Source: Candidatus Acutalibacter stercorigallinarum (GTDB lineage Bacteria; Bacillota; Clostridia; Oscillospirales; Acutalibacteraceae). Taken from it: 53,596 nucleotides of DNA. A program made the translations under genes and the position numbers. The DNA lies in NCBI GenBank assembly GCA_019112625.1, contig DXIW01000033.1:1-53596 (forward strand), given 5' to 3'. This document shows, piece after piece, positions 1 to 7,662 of this stretch. A model generated the notes under the pieces. The model was given only the letters and a program-made list of their open reading frames with translations. It was not told the DNA's origin and did no database searches. Position 1 is the first letter of the stretch. Every line of letters starts with the position of its first letter.

Positions 1-272
1 GGCGTGGGGGAGGGGGTGGGCGCGGGCGTGGGAGCCTCTGTGGGCTGGGCGGAGGAGACAGCGCTCTCCGCCGGCTGGGAGACGCCGCTGCTCTGGGGGG
101 CAGGGGAGGCCGTCTCCCCGGGGGCAGAATCGTTCTGGCCCCAGGTGCGGGCGGCCCAGATGCCCAGGGCCACGGCGGCCCCGATGAGCAGCACCACTAA
201 AATCAGGACGGCAGGCAGGTTCGCCCGGGAATTTCTCCTAGCCCGGTGGGCCTGCCGGTATCGTTTGGCCAT
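1..272 (-). CDS. Membrane-anchored protein with Ser/Pro/Thr-rich tail (C-terminus beyond window)
   Basis: The gene reads off the left edge, so only about 90 N-terminal residues are visible. It starts at ATG 272-270 behind an AAGGAG site. A basic cytoplasmic head (MAKRYRQAHRARR) is followed by one hydrophobic helix at about residues 19-41, then a low-complexity stretch rich in Ala, Pro, Ser and Thr. This is a single-pass anchor with an extracytoplasmic linker, the layout of wall-linked enzymes and of peptidases or amidases tethered to the outer face. The functional domain lies outside the window, so no function can be given. Confidence 0.7.
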   Translation of the reverse strand, partial: MAKRYRQAHRARRNSRANLPAVLILVVLLIGAAVALGIWAARTWGQNDSAPGETASPAPQSSGVSQPAESAVSSAQPTEAPTPAPTPSPT

Positions 273-472
273 ACAAGGTCACTCCTTTTTCACGGTTCCA
301 CCCATAAGGCGGCCTTTCTATTATAACGGGCCTCCCGCCCCAGGGCAAGGGAAAGCCGGAAAAATCGGGCTTTTTTCCCAAATCCCGCCGTTTTTTCACA
401 GGAAAGCGGGGGCTTTCTGGGGGAAACCCGATTGTCCTGGGGAAGTTTTTTCGATTTTTTGAAATTTGGGGC

Positions 473-501
473 TTGACGCCAGGGGGAAAAGCTGGTATCA
501 T
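473..501 (+). promoter_or_regulatory. Promoter of tRNA-Val
   Basis: TTGACG (473-478), a 17 bp spacer and TATCAT (496-501) lie 12 bp before the tRNA. This is a strong sigma-A type promoter. Confidence 0.8.
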
Positions 502-513
502 GTATCCTGTTAC

Positions 514-590
514 GGGGGCATAGCTCAGCTGGTTAGAGCGCCTGCTTCACACGTAGGAGGTCACAGGTTCGAGTCCTGTTGTCCCCACCA
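514..590 (+). tRNA. tRNA-Val (anticodon CAC)
   Basis: A full cloverleaf can be drawn. The acceptor arm GGGGGCA pairs with TGTCCCC, the D-arm is GCTC/GAGC, the anticodon stem CCTGC/GTAGG encloses the loop TTCACAC with CAC at positions 34-36, and the T-arm is ACAGG-TTCGAGT-CCTGT. The 3' CCA is encoded (588-590). It reads GTG valine codons. Confidence 0.96.
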
Positions 591-634
591 AGCTGCGCCT
601 GGACGCACGTCGCGTCCCAGGCGTAGCTTTTTCT
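591..634 (+). terminator. Terminator of tRNA-Val
   Basis: An imperfect inverted repeat (AGCTGCGCCTGG with CCAGGCGTAGCT, inner ACGC/GCGT) is followed by a T tract. Its right arm is also the start of a dispersed repeat (618-730). Confidence 0.75.
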
Positions 635-730
635 TTTACCCAAACGGCTCGCGCTTGCGGTGGTCTGCGAGTTTCGCGGATGCGAAACTCGACCGAGTAA
701 GTTGAGCGTAAGCGAAACTTGACTCGTGCC
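618..730 (+). repeat. Dispersed 113 bp repeat, copy A
   Basis: This stretch aligns over its whole length with the reverse complement of 18805-18917, at roughly 80% identity by eye. Conserved blocks are AGCTTTTTCTTTTACC, CGCGCTT and an inverted repeat GAGTTTCGC/GCGAAACTC, then CCGAG-AAGT and ACTTG-CTCGTG. The loop of the inverted repeat differs while the stem is kept. It has no coding potential. Confidence 0.7.
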
Positions 731-816
731 CCGCCCGCCCCGCGCCGCGGCGTGCCGCGGCGGCCTCCCTTTTTCAAAGGGCGGCGCTTTCCCAACGGGA
801 AAGCCGGGGCGGGCGG
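731..816 (+). repeat. Cloverleaf-shaped GC-rich element, copy 1
   Basis: A perfect 12 bp closing stem (731-742 with 805-816, CCGCCCGCCCCG/CGGGGCGGGCGG) encloses three adjacent hairpins: 743-751/754-762 (9 bp), 767-772/776-781 (CCCTTT/AAAGGG) and 786-793/797-804 (GCTTTCCC/GGGAAAGC). The same layout with different sequence occurs at 3154-3244 and 37567-37651. Confidence 0.7.
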
Positions 817-897
817 CTCCCGGGGCCAGCAGCCAGACGGCGCGAAAACGGGAAAGCGTGTTTTCCCCGACCCCTTCTTGCCGCGGACAAAAGAGTT

Positions 898-926
898 TTG
901 CTTTTTCCGGCATACTGTGCTATAAT
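898..926 (+). promoter_or_regulatory. Promoter of the envelope glycopolymer genes
   Basis: TTGCTT (898-903), 17 bp, TATAAT (921-926). It is the only good promoter upstream of the phosphotransferase at 997 and probably drives 997-3146. Confidence 0.7.
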
Positions 927-996
927 ACCTCCAATCATGGTCCCCTGGGGCGTTTTGCCCCTTTGTCCCTGCTGAGAAGGGGAAAGGAGCTTTGCC

Positions 997-2418
997 ATGC
1001 ATACCATTAAAAAGCTGAAGCGCACCATCGTGTTCATCTTAAAGCTGGTGCTGTTTTTGTGCCTGTTCGGGATCTTTTTCGGGATCTTCGGCATCAATAA
1101 TCCCTGGCTGTTCAACCTGTCCCGTACCACCGGCGTCACCATGGTGACCTTCGTGGTGCTGGGCATCGCCCTTATGCAGGTGTACGGCGGCTACGCCGTG
1201 GGCACCCAGAAGAGCAAGCCCATCGTCCACTCCATGGCCTTGGCCACCATCATCACCGATTTGGTGACCCACCTGCAGCTGTCCATTATGAACACCAGCG
1301 AGAAGAACAACGCCCACTTCGTCTACGAGACGCCCCACCTGCTCCTGCTGGTGATGGTGCTGCAGATTCTTGTCATCATCTTCTTCGCCTATTTCGGCAA
1401 CTACGTGTACTTCTCCCTGGCCCCGCCGGAGAAGTGCTGCGTCATCTCTTCTTCCCGGGAGAGCCTGGGCCGGCTCATCCCCAAGATCAGCCGGTTCCGC
1501 AAGCAGTACGAGATCGACGAGATCGTGCGGTACGACGCGAAAAACGTGCTGGACGTGATCTCCCGCAACGACACGGTGTTCCTCTATGATGTGCCCATCA
1601 AGGAGCGCAACCACCTCATCGACTTCTGCTACCAGAAGCAGAAGAACATCTACTATAACTTCGAGATGATCGACGTGGTGAGCCAGGGGGCCAAGTACGT
1701 GAACCTGGACGACAAGTCCCTGGTGATGTACCTGGCCAAGGACCTGACCATGGAGCAGCGCATCGTCAAGCGCCTTACCGACCTGTTCGTCTCCATCGTG
1801 GGCCTTGTGATTACCAGCCCCATCATGCTGGGCTGCGCCATTGCCATCAAGGCCGAGGACGGCGGCCACGTGTTCTACAAGCAGAAGCGCCTCACCAAGT
1901 ACGGCCGTGTGTTCGAGGTGTACAAGTTCCGCACCATGAAGGAGGAAAACTCCATCCACAAGTCCGTCACCGCCGACGACGACCGCATCACCAAGGTGGG
2001 CAAATACCTGCGGAAATTCCGCATCGACGAGCTGCCCCAGCTGCTGAACATCCTCAAGGGGGACATGACCGTGGTGGGCCCCCGGCCGGAGATGCTGGAG
2101 AATGTGGAGAAGTACACCGAAGCCCTGCCGGAGTTCTCCTACCGGCTGCGGATGAAGGCGGGCCTGACGGGCCTGGCCCAGATCTACGGCAAGTACAACA
2201 CCTCCCCCAAGGACAAGCTGGTCATGGACCTGATGTATATCGAAAACTACAGCATCTGGCAGGACTTCAAGCTCATCTTCCAGACTGTCACGGTGTTTTT
2301 GAAGGCGTCGGAGAGCACGGAAGCCTTTGGGGTGGAGGAGCTCTACGACTTTGACGAGGACCGGGAGCGCAACCGCAAAGCCAAAAAGCGGGGCCAGCCC
2401 CGGCAGGAAAAGGAGTGA
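997..2418 (+). CDS. Undecaprenyl-phosphate hexose-1-phosphate transferase (WbaP/ExoY-type)
   Basis: This 473-residue membrane enzyme should start a glycan chain by moving a sugar 1-phosphate from a UDP-sugar to undecaprenyl phosphate at the inner face of the membrane. Four hydrophobic helices fill the first 140 residues. A soluble linker with a nucleotide-fold look follows, then the catalytic domain from about residue 250: a membrane re-entrant segment, YKFRTM near residue 308, and DELPQLLNILKGDM with VVGPRPE near residues 343-366. These are the family hallmarks. The start has a good AAAGGAG site. Its stop nearly coincides with the start of the next gene, so the two are translationally linked. 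Which sugar it uses cannot be read from sequence. Confidence 0.9.
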   Translation: MHTIKKLKRTIVFILKLVLFLCLFGIFFGIFGINNPWLFNLSRTTGVTMVTFVVLGIALMQVYGGYAVGTQKSKPIVHSMALATIITDLVTHLQLSIMNTSEKNNAHFVYETPHLLLLVMVLQILVIIFFAYFGNYVYFSLAPPEKCCVISSSRESLGRLIPKISRFRKQYEIDEIVRYDAKNVLDVISRNDTVFLYDVPIKERNHLIDFCYQKQKNIYYNFEMIDVVSQGAKYVNLDDKSLVMYLAKDLTMEQRIVKRLTDLFVSIVGLVITSPIMLGCAIAIKAEDGGHVFYKQKRLTKYGRVFEVYKFRTMKEENSIHKSVTADDDRITKVGKYLRKFRIDELPQLLNILKGDMTVVGPRPEMLENVEKYTEALPEFSYRLRMKAGLTGLAQIYGKYNTSPKDKLVMDLMYIENYSIWQDFKLIFQTVTVFLKASESTEAFGVEELYDFDEDRERNRKAKKRGQPRQEKE

Positions 2419-2423
2419 GGCCT

Positions 2424-3146
2424 GTGGCCATCGACCAATATCTGCGGCGGGTGTACCCGGGCACGGCGGCGGAGTTCTGCAAAAAGGCGGACCACGCCCT
2501 GCTGGCCGGGGAGAAGCTGTTCATCGTCACCGCCAACCCGGAGATTATGATGCACGCCCAGCAGGAGGGCGACCTGGACCAGCTGCTGCTGGGGGAGGAC
2601 GCCACCATCGTGCCCGACGGCATCAGCGTGGTAAAGGCCATGCAGATCTGCGGCCTGCCCGCCCAGGAGCGCATCACCGGCGTGGACCTGGCGGAGCACT
2701 TCCTCCAGGTGGCCGGCAAGGCGGGGAAGAGCGTGTACCTGCTGGGCGCCAAGGAGGAGGTGGTCTCCGCCCTGGCCAAAAAGCTGCTGGCCCAGTATCC
2801 CCAGATGGCCCTTTCCTACCACAACGGCTACGACGGGGACAAGGACCAGATCTTTGCCGAGATCGCTGCCCTGCAGCCCGACCTGGTGCTGGTGGGCCTG
2901 GGGGTCCCCGCCCAGGAGCGGCTGATCGCCCGGCACTACGATGAGTTCCAGAAGGGTGTGTTCATGGGCGTGGGCGGCTCTTTCGACGTGCTCTCCGGCA
3001 GTTTGCGCCGGGCCCCGTCCTTTTTTGTCAAGACCAACACCGAGTGGCTGTACCGCATCCTCCGGCAGCCCTCCCGCCTGGGACGGTTCTGGCGCAACAA
3101 CGTGAAGTTCATCGGCCTGGTGCGCAAGGCCGCCAAAGGCCGGTAG
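2424..3146 (+). CDS. WecG/TagA/CpsF family glycosyltransferase
   Basis: This 240-residue protein is of the family that adds ManNAc (or a related sugar) to lipid-linked GlcNAc on the cytoplasmic side of the membrane, the linkage-unit step of wall teichoic acid. Family marks are TANPEIMMHAQQEGDL near the N-terminus, a nucleotide-sugar fold with VYLLGAKEEV, the LVGLGVPAQER motif and GVGGSFDVLSG. I chose GTG 2424, which sits 8 bases after AAGGAG. An upstream GTG at 2415 overlaps that site and the previous stop. The epimerase at 3369 makes UDP-ManNAc, the expected substrate, which supports a TagA-like role. Confidence 0.88.
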   Translation: MAIDQYLRRVYPGTAAEFCKKADHALLAGEKLFIVTANPEIMMHAQQEGDLDQLLLGEDATIVPDGISVVKAMQICGLPAQERITGVDLAEHFLQVAGKAGKSVYLLGAKEEVVSALAKKLLAQYPQMALSYHNGYDGDKDQIFAEIAALQPDLVLVGLGVPAQERLIARHYDEFQKGVFMGVGGSFDVLSGSLRRAPSFFVKTNTEWLYRILRQPSRLGRFWRNNVKFIGLVRKAAKGR

Positions 3147-3153
3147 CCAGGGC

Positions 3154-3244
3154 CCCCGCGCCCTTCCGGCCGGGGCCGTGCCCCGGCCGCCCCGCCCAGG
3201 GGGGCGGGGAGCGCCTCCCCAAGGGAGGCGGGGAGGGCGCGGGG
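3154..3244 (+). repeat. Cloverleaf-shaped GC-rich element, copy 2
   Basis: Closing stem CCCCGCGCCC/GGGCGCGGGG (3154-3163 with 3235-3244, perfect 10 bp) encloses three hairpins: 3167-3176/3180-3189 (10 bp, loop CGT), 3190-3197/3202-3209 (8 bp) and 3212-3219/3223-3230 (CGCCTCCC/GGGAGGCG). No T tract follows, so it is not a plain terminator. It separates the TagA-like gene from wecB. Confidence 0.75.
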
Positions 3245-3368
3245 CAGCCCGCCTCTGCGAGGCTTTTTGTAGACAAGTTTTTGAAGGTTTGGGAATATAG
3301 TTTTGGAAAGCGGCAGCCCTGCAGGGGCCCGCTTTGCCCCGGGATGTGCTAAGAAAGGAGCCGCCGCC

Positions 3369-4484
3369 GTGAGAAAGTGCAAGGTCATGTCCGTATTCGG
3401 CACCCGGCCGGAGACCATCAAAATGGCCCCCCTGGTCAAGGAGCTGGAGAAAAGGGAGGAGTTCCACAGCGTGGTGTGCGTCACCGCCCAGCACCGCCAG
3501 ATGCTGGACCAGGTGCTGGAGGCCTTCCAGATCAGGCCCGACTACGACCTGGACATTATGAAGCCGGGCCAGACTTTGTCGGACATTACCGCCCGGGTGC
3601 TCAAGGGCCTGGAGGGCGTCATCGCGAAGGAGAAGCCCGACATGGTCCTGGTCCACGGGGACACCACCACCACCTTTGCCGGGGCCCTGGCCGCCTACTA
3701 CAGCCAGACCGCCGTGGGCCACGTGGAGGCCGGCCTGCGCACCTACGACAAGTACTCCCCCTTCCCCGAGGAGATGAACCGCCAGTTCGTGGGCTGTGTG
3801 GCGGACCTGCACTTCGCCCCCACCGAGGGCGCCAGGGACAACCTGCTGAAAGAGGGCAAACGGCCGGAGACCATTGTGGTCACCGGCAACACCGCCATCG
3901 ACGCCTTGAAGACCACCGTGCGGGAGGACTACTCCGACGAGATTCTGGAGTGGGCAAAAGGCTCCCGGCTCATCGTGCTCACCGCCCACCGCCGGGAGAA
4001 CCTGGGGGAGCCCATGCACCGCATGTTCCGGGCCATCCGCCGCATCGTGGAGGAGTTCCCCGATGTGAAGATGGTCTACCCCGTCCACCTGAACCCCCTG
4101 GTGCAGAACGCCGCCAACGAAGAACTGGGCGGCTGCGACAGGGTGCGGCTCATCGCCCCCCTGGAGGTGGTGGAGTTCCAGAACCTGCTGGCCCGCTCCA
4201 CCCTTATCCTCACCGACAGCGGCGGCATCCAGGAGGAGGCACCCTCTCTGGGCAAGCCGGTCATCGTCCTGCGGGACACCACCGAGCGCCCCGAGGGCGT
4301 GGCTGCCGGCACCGCCAAGCTGGCGGGCACCGACGAGGAGACCATCTACGCCATGGTGCGGCAGCTCCTCACCGACGAGGGCGAGTACCAGCGGATGAGC
4401 CAGGCCGTGAATCCCTATGGGGACGGGCTGGCCAGCGCCCGCATCGCCGACGCCATCGCCGCCTGGTTCCAGAACCGGGCGTAA
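3369..4484 (+). CDS. wecB: UDP-N-acetylglucosamine 2-epimerase (non-hydrolysing)
   Basis: It interconverts UDP-GlcNAc and UDP-ManNAc in the cytoplasm, feeding teichoic acid or capsule synthesis. The 371-residue length is normal. Visible motifs in order: FGTRPETIKMAP at the N-terminus, HGDTTTTFAGA, HVEAGLRTYDKYSPFPEE, TGNTAIDAL, LTAHRREN and, near residue 285, DSGGIQEEAPSLGKPV with LRDTTERPE. The start is GTG 3369, nine bases after AAAGGAG; an upstream in-frame ATG at 3303 would add an unrelated tail. A WecG/TagA enzyme lies just upstream and an LtaS-like synthase just downstream. Confidence 0.95.
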   Translation: MRKCKVMSVFGTRPETIKMAPLVKELEKREEFHSVVCVTAQHRQMLDQVLEAFQIRPDYDLDIMKPGQTLSDITARVLKGLEGVIAKEKPDMVLVHGDTTTTFAGALAAYYSQTAVGHVEAGLRTYDKYSPFPEEMNRQFVGCVADLHFAPTEGARDNLLKEGKRPETIVVTGNTAIDALKTTVREDYSDEILEWAKGSRLIVLTAHRRENLGEPMHRMFRAIRRIVEEFPDVKMVYPVHLNPLVQNAANEELGGCDRVRLIAPLEVVEFQNLLARSTLILTDSGGIQEEAPSLGKPVIVLRDTTERPEGVAAGTAKLAGTDEETIYAMVRQLLTDEGEYQRMSQAVNPYGDGLASARIADAIAAWFQNRA

Positions 4485-4537
4485 ACAAGCATAGAGAGAA
4501 CCAACGGAACCACAAGGAAAGAAAGCTGTGATCTGCC

Positions 4538-6589
4538 ATGAACCAAACGATGGAAATTTCCGAAGCTAAACAGGGGTGCGGCGTCTCCCTCCGCCTCTCC
4601 CGGTGGAACGTGCTGGCCGCGGCGGGGGTCCTGGCCTTCTGCGGGGCTTTTCTGCTGCTGGAGCGCCTGCTGGGCTGGGAGGAGGAGGACACCGGCTCCC
4701 TGCCCATCGCCGGGGGTGAGACCCTGCTGTTTTTGGGGATGGGCCTGGTGGTGGCCTTCCTCTGCCTGCTGGAGGTGCGGCTGCCCGTGGAGGTCCGGCG
4801 GGGCATTGGCTGGGCCTTTGTGCTCCTCATGCCCCTGGCCACCTTCCTGGCGGTGGATGTCATCAACAGCACCAACGTGTTCAGCTTTTCCACAAAAAAG
4901 ATCCTGGCCAACTACATCTGCTACCTGATGGTGTTCGCCCTGGTGTACGCCATCACCCGGCGGGTGTGGGCCACGGCCATGGCCGGGGGGCTCATCTTCC
5001 TGGTGTTCGGCATCGCCAACTACTTCGTGGTGCAGTTTAGGGGCCAGCCCATCCTGCCCTGGGACATCCAGTCCTTCGGCACCGCGGTGACGGTGGCCGG
5101 GGGGTACCAGTACGTCCCCACCCAGCAGATGGCCCTCACCGCCCTGGGATACTTCGGGGTGCTGGCACTGTGCGTCAAGCTGTGCCCCCGGGGGAAAGAG
5201 GGGGCCAGCCGCCGGTTCCGCATCACCGAGCGGGCGGTGTCCCTCGTCATCTCCGGGGCCCTGTTCCTCATGCTGTTCCCCATGGACATCTTAACAGACA
5301 TGGGCATCTCCGTGTGGGCCTGGAACCAAAAGACCAGCTCCGAGCTGACGGGCATCACCGCCGGGTTCTTCGCCAACATCCAGTTCGTGATGGTGGATAA
5401 GCCCCAGGGCTACTCCGCCTCCCGGGTCCAAGAGCTGGGGGAGGAGCTGGCAGAAGAGGAGGAGCCCTCGCTCCTGGGCCAGTCGGAGGAGCTGCCCACG
5501 GTCATCGCCATTATGAACGAGTCCTTCACCGACATGCAGTCGGTGGGGGACGTGGAGTTCACCCCCGACAACCTGCCCTTCCTCCACTCCCTCCAGGAGT
5601 CGGGGGAGGTGATTTGGGGCACGGCCTACTCCTCGGTGTACGGGGGCAACACCTGCAACAGCGAGTACGAGTTCCTCACCGGGAACACCACGGCCTTCCT
5701 GCCCACGGGCAGCAAGCCCTACCAGCAGTACGTGGACAGCGACCAGACCGCCCTGCCCTCCATCTTAAAGAGCTACGGCTACCGCTGCGTGGCGGTGCAC
5801 CCCGGCAACCGGGACGCCTGGAGCCGTGACACTGCCTATCCCTACCTGGGCTTCGACGAGTTTATCGACGTCTCCGCCTTCGACGTGGACCGCACCCTCA
5901 CCCACCGCCTCACCAGCGATAGGTCCACCTACGACCAGCTCATCTACGAGTACGAGAACCGGCAGGAGGGAGAGCCCCTGTTCCTCTTCGGGGTGACCAT
6001 CCAGAACCACGGCGGCTACGAGGACGAGAATTTCCAGACCACCGTGCGGGTGAAGGAGGCCGCCGGGGAGTACCCCCAGACCGAACAGTACCTGAGCCTG
6101 ACGAAAAAGTCCGACCAGGCCCTGGAGTACCTGCTGGACTACTTCTCCCAGCAGGAGGACCCGGTGGTGGTGCTGTTCTTCGGCGACCACTGGCCCAACC
6201 TGGAGGAGGATTTCCTCACCGACCTGCTGGGCACGGATTCCGGCTCTTTGGCGCTGGAGGACATGATGCGGGAGTACCAGGTCCCCTTTGTCATCTGGGC
6301 CAACTACCCCCTGGAGGGCCAGGAGATCGAGGCGGTCAGCCTCAACTACTTATCCGGCCTGCTGCTGCGGGCAGCCGGGCTGGAGGGTACGGACTACACC
6401 AAGTTTTTAGAGCAGCTCCGGCAGGAGGTGCCGGTGATCACCGCGGTGGGCACCATGGACAAGGACGGCAACCTCTACGCCGTGGGGGAGTCCACCCCCT
6501 ACGACAGCCTACTGAACGACTACGCCGTGCTGCAGTACAACAACGCTTTTGGGGGCAGCGGGAAGGTCTCCAGCATTTTTACCCGGTGA
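4538..6589 (+). CDS. LtaS-family sulfatase-fold glycerophosphate (lipoteichoic acid-type) synthase
   Basis: This 683-residue polytopic enzyme has several transmembrane helices in its first 260 residues and an extracellular alkaline-phosphatase/sulfatase domain from about residue 320. Catalytic features match LtaS: a metal-binding Glu in IAIMNESFTDM (near 326), the nucleophile Thr in YGGNTCNSEYEFLTGN (near 370), and the Asp-His pair in FFGDHWPN (near 548). The family polymerises glycerol phosphate from phosphatidylglycerol onto glycolipid or wall glycans. It may act on the polymer begun by the upstream genes, or be an LTA or membrane-glycan modifying enzyme. The ribosome site is AAGGAA, weaker than its neighbours. 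Confidence 0.88.
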   Translation: MNQTMEISEAKQGCGVSLRLSRWNVLAAAGVLAFCGAFLLLERLLGWEEEDTGSLPIAGGETLLFLGMGLVVAFLCLLEVRLPVEVRRGIGWAFVLLMPLATFLAVDVINSTNVFSFSTKKILANYICYLMVFALVYAITRRVWATAMAGGLIFLVFGIANYFVVQFRGQPILPWDIQSFGTAVTVAGGYQYVPTQQMALTALGYFGVLALCVKLCPRGKEGASRRFRITERAVSLVISGALFLMLFPMDILTDMGISVWAWNQKTSSELTGITAGFFANIQFVMVDKPQGYSASRVQELGEELAEEEEPSLLGQSEELPTVIAIMNESFTDMQSVGDVEFTPDNLPFLHSLQESGEVIWGTAYSSVYGGNTCNSEYEFLTGNTTAFLPTGSKPYQQYVDSDQTALPSILKSYGYRCVAVHPGNRDAWSRDTAYPYLGFDEFIDVSAFDVDRTLTHRLTSDRSTYDQLIYEYENRQEGEPLFLFGVTIQNHGGYEDENFQTTVRVKEAAGEYPQTEQYLSLTKKSDQALEYLLDYFSQQEDPVVVLFFGDHWPNLEEDFLTDLLGTDSGSLALEDMMREYQVPFVIWANYPLEGQEIEAVSLNYLSGLLLRAAGLEGTDYTKFLEQLRQEVPVITAVGTMDKDGNLYAVGESTPYDSLLNDYAVLQYNNAFGGSGKVSSIFTR

Positions 6590-6617
6590 CCCTGCCGGGG
6601 GAAAGGAACGGATGGAC

Positions 6618-7202
6618 ATGAGACGAGTGGCGGTGCGCCGGGTAAACGAGTGGGACGGCCCCTCCATGCTGAAAATTTATACGCCCTATACCGGCACCCC
6701 GGCCGCGCCGGAGGCGTCGCCCCCGGACCTGCAGGACTACGTGCAGCGCATCGACCAGTACACCTACGGCCTGGGCTGGCTGCTGTGCGAGATCGACTAC
6801 CAGACCGCGGGCTTCTGCCATTTAAGCGAGGACCCCGGCGACCCGGAGGACCTGTTCTCGGTGGAGTTCCGGCTCTACGTGAAGCAGGGGCTGCTGCGCA
6901 GGGGGGTGGGCGCCGCCCTGTGGAGCCTGATGCGGGACATGATGGAGATGGGCAACCGCCGGCGGGTGCTGGTGCGGGTCCACCCCGAAAACCAGGAGGC
7001 CCTGGGCTTTTTCGCGGCCATGGGCTTCGTCCCCCTGGAGGGGGAGCCCCCCGCCGAGCCGGAGAAGCGCTGGCTGGTGTACCACTTAAAGCCATGGGAC
7101 CCGGAGGCCCCCAAGCCCACCAAGCCCTACCTGGTGGAGGCGGACGACTACGAGGCCGCAAGGGAGCACGCCGCCACCCTGGTGAACACCCAGGGGCTGT
7201 AG
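6618..7202 (+). CDS. GNAT family N-acetyltransferase
   Basis: This is a 194-residue cytoplasmic acyl-CoA-dependent acetyltransferase of unknown substrate. The GNAT core is visible: VEFRLYVKQGLLRRGVGAALW (strand 4 plus the R/Q-x-x-G-x-G/A acetyl-CoA loop as RRGVGAAL) and a later NQEALGFFAAMGFV segment. I favour ATG 6618 over ATG 6612 because AAAGGA (6602-6607) would be only 4 bases from the latter. It follows the LtaS-like gene by 28 bases and is probably co-transcribed. Confidence 0.85.
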   Translation: MRRVAVRRVNEWDGPSMLKIYTPYTGTPAAPEASPPDLQDYVQRIDQYTYGLGWLLCEIDYQTAGFCHLSEDPGDPEDLFSVEFRLYVKQGLLRRGVGAALWSLMRDMMEMGNRRRVLVRVHPENQEALGFFAAMGFVPLEGEPPAEPEKRWLVYHLKPWDPEAPKPTKPYLVEADDYEAAREHAATLVNTQGL

Positions 7203-7209
7203 CACGCGG

Positions 7210-7237
7210 TTGACTTTCCCGCGGAATATGCTATAAT
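7210..7237 (+). promoter_or_regulatory. Promoter of the antisense RNA opposite the holin-like toxin
   Basis: TTGACT (7210-7215), 16 bp, TATAAT (7232-7237). No gene lies downstream on this strand before the terminator hairpin at 7296-7338, so it should produce a short untranslated or nearly untranslated RNA. Confidence 0.8.
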
Positions 7238-7243
7238 AGACAT

Positions 7244-7346
7244 AGAAAAAGAGAGCCTGCCGATAAATGGCTGGCCCGGTTTCTAATAACTACTTGAAAA
7301 AGTAGCCGTTAACCATGGCGTGGGGCGGCTACTTTTTCGTGTTTTT
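7244..7346 (+). ncRNA. Predicted antisense RNA (antitoxin candidate)
   Basis: This is the inferred transcript from the promoter at 7210-7237 to the T-rich end of the 7296-7338 hairpin, about 100 nt. Its last part is complementary to the 3' end of the toxin gene (7329-7421, minus strand), and both RNAs end in the same hairpin. It contains a 12-codon ORF (7267-7305) that ends in the same stem with Lys-Lys-stop. Antisense control of a holin-like peptide is the known arrangement of type I toxin-antitoxin systems; the role here is inference. Confidence 0.55.
7296..7338. terminator. Bidirectional terminator shared by toxin mRNA and antisense RNA
   Basis: A perfect 13 bp stem, GAAAAAGTAGCCG (7296-7308) with CGGCTACTTTTTC (7326-7338), has a 17-base loop. 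T tracts lie on both sides in the proper sense. On the minus strand the first arm contains the last two Lys codons and the TAG stop of the toxin. Confidence 0.8.
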
Positions 7347-7421
7347 GATGAGCTCTACCAGCAGAGGTACGACAATAGCCAGTACCATCAGCACGAGGGA
7401 GAGAATCTCAAAGTCACTCAA
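7329..7421 (-). CDS. Holin-like toxin (Hol-Tox type), 30 residues
   Basis: The peptide begins MSDFEILSLVLMVLAIVV and ends LLVELIKNTKK: a short polar N-terminus, one hydrophobic helix and a Lys-rich tail. This is the pattern of the putative holin-like toxin family in Firmicutes (type I, membrane-damaging). The start is TTG 7421, eight bases from a perfect AAAGGAGG (7430-7437). A convergent promoter at 7210 makes an RNA overlapping its 3' end. The upstream region (7440-7680) would be a long structured leader; I could not place its promoter with confidence. It is too short for most gene finders. Confidence 0.75.
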   Translation of the reverse strand: MSDFEILSLVLMVLAIVVPLLVELIKNTKK

Positions 7422-7662
7422 AGTCGTTCCCTCCTTTCCACAGGTGTCCGACGAACGGCTCTATGTACACAGAGGGTCCAGGGTCTCGGCTGCCGCCTCG
7501 GTCGGTGCTGTACGCTCCCCACCGGGGAGCAGCACCCTCCGATTGAAGGCCAGCCACCGATCCTTTTATGGCAGACTCCCGAGCGGGTTCCCGCCCAACC
7601 ATATGGTAGCCGGAAAACCGGCGGGAGACAACAGGCTTCCCCCACCCGGCAGGGCCGCCCGC

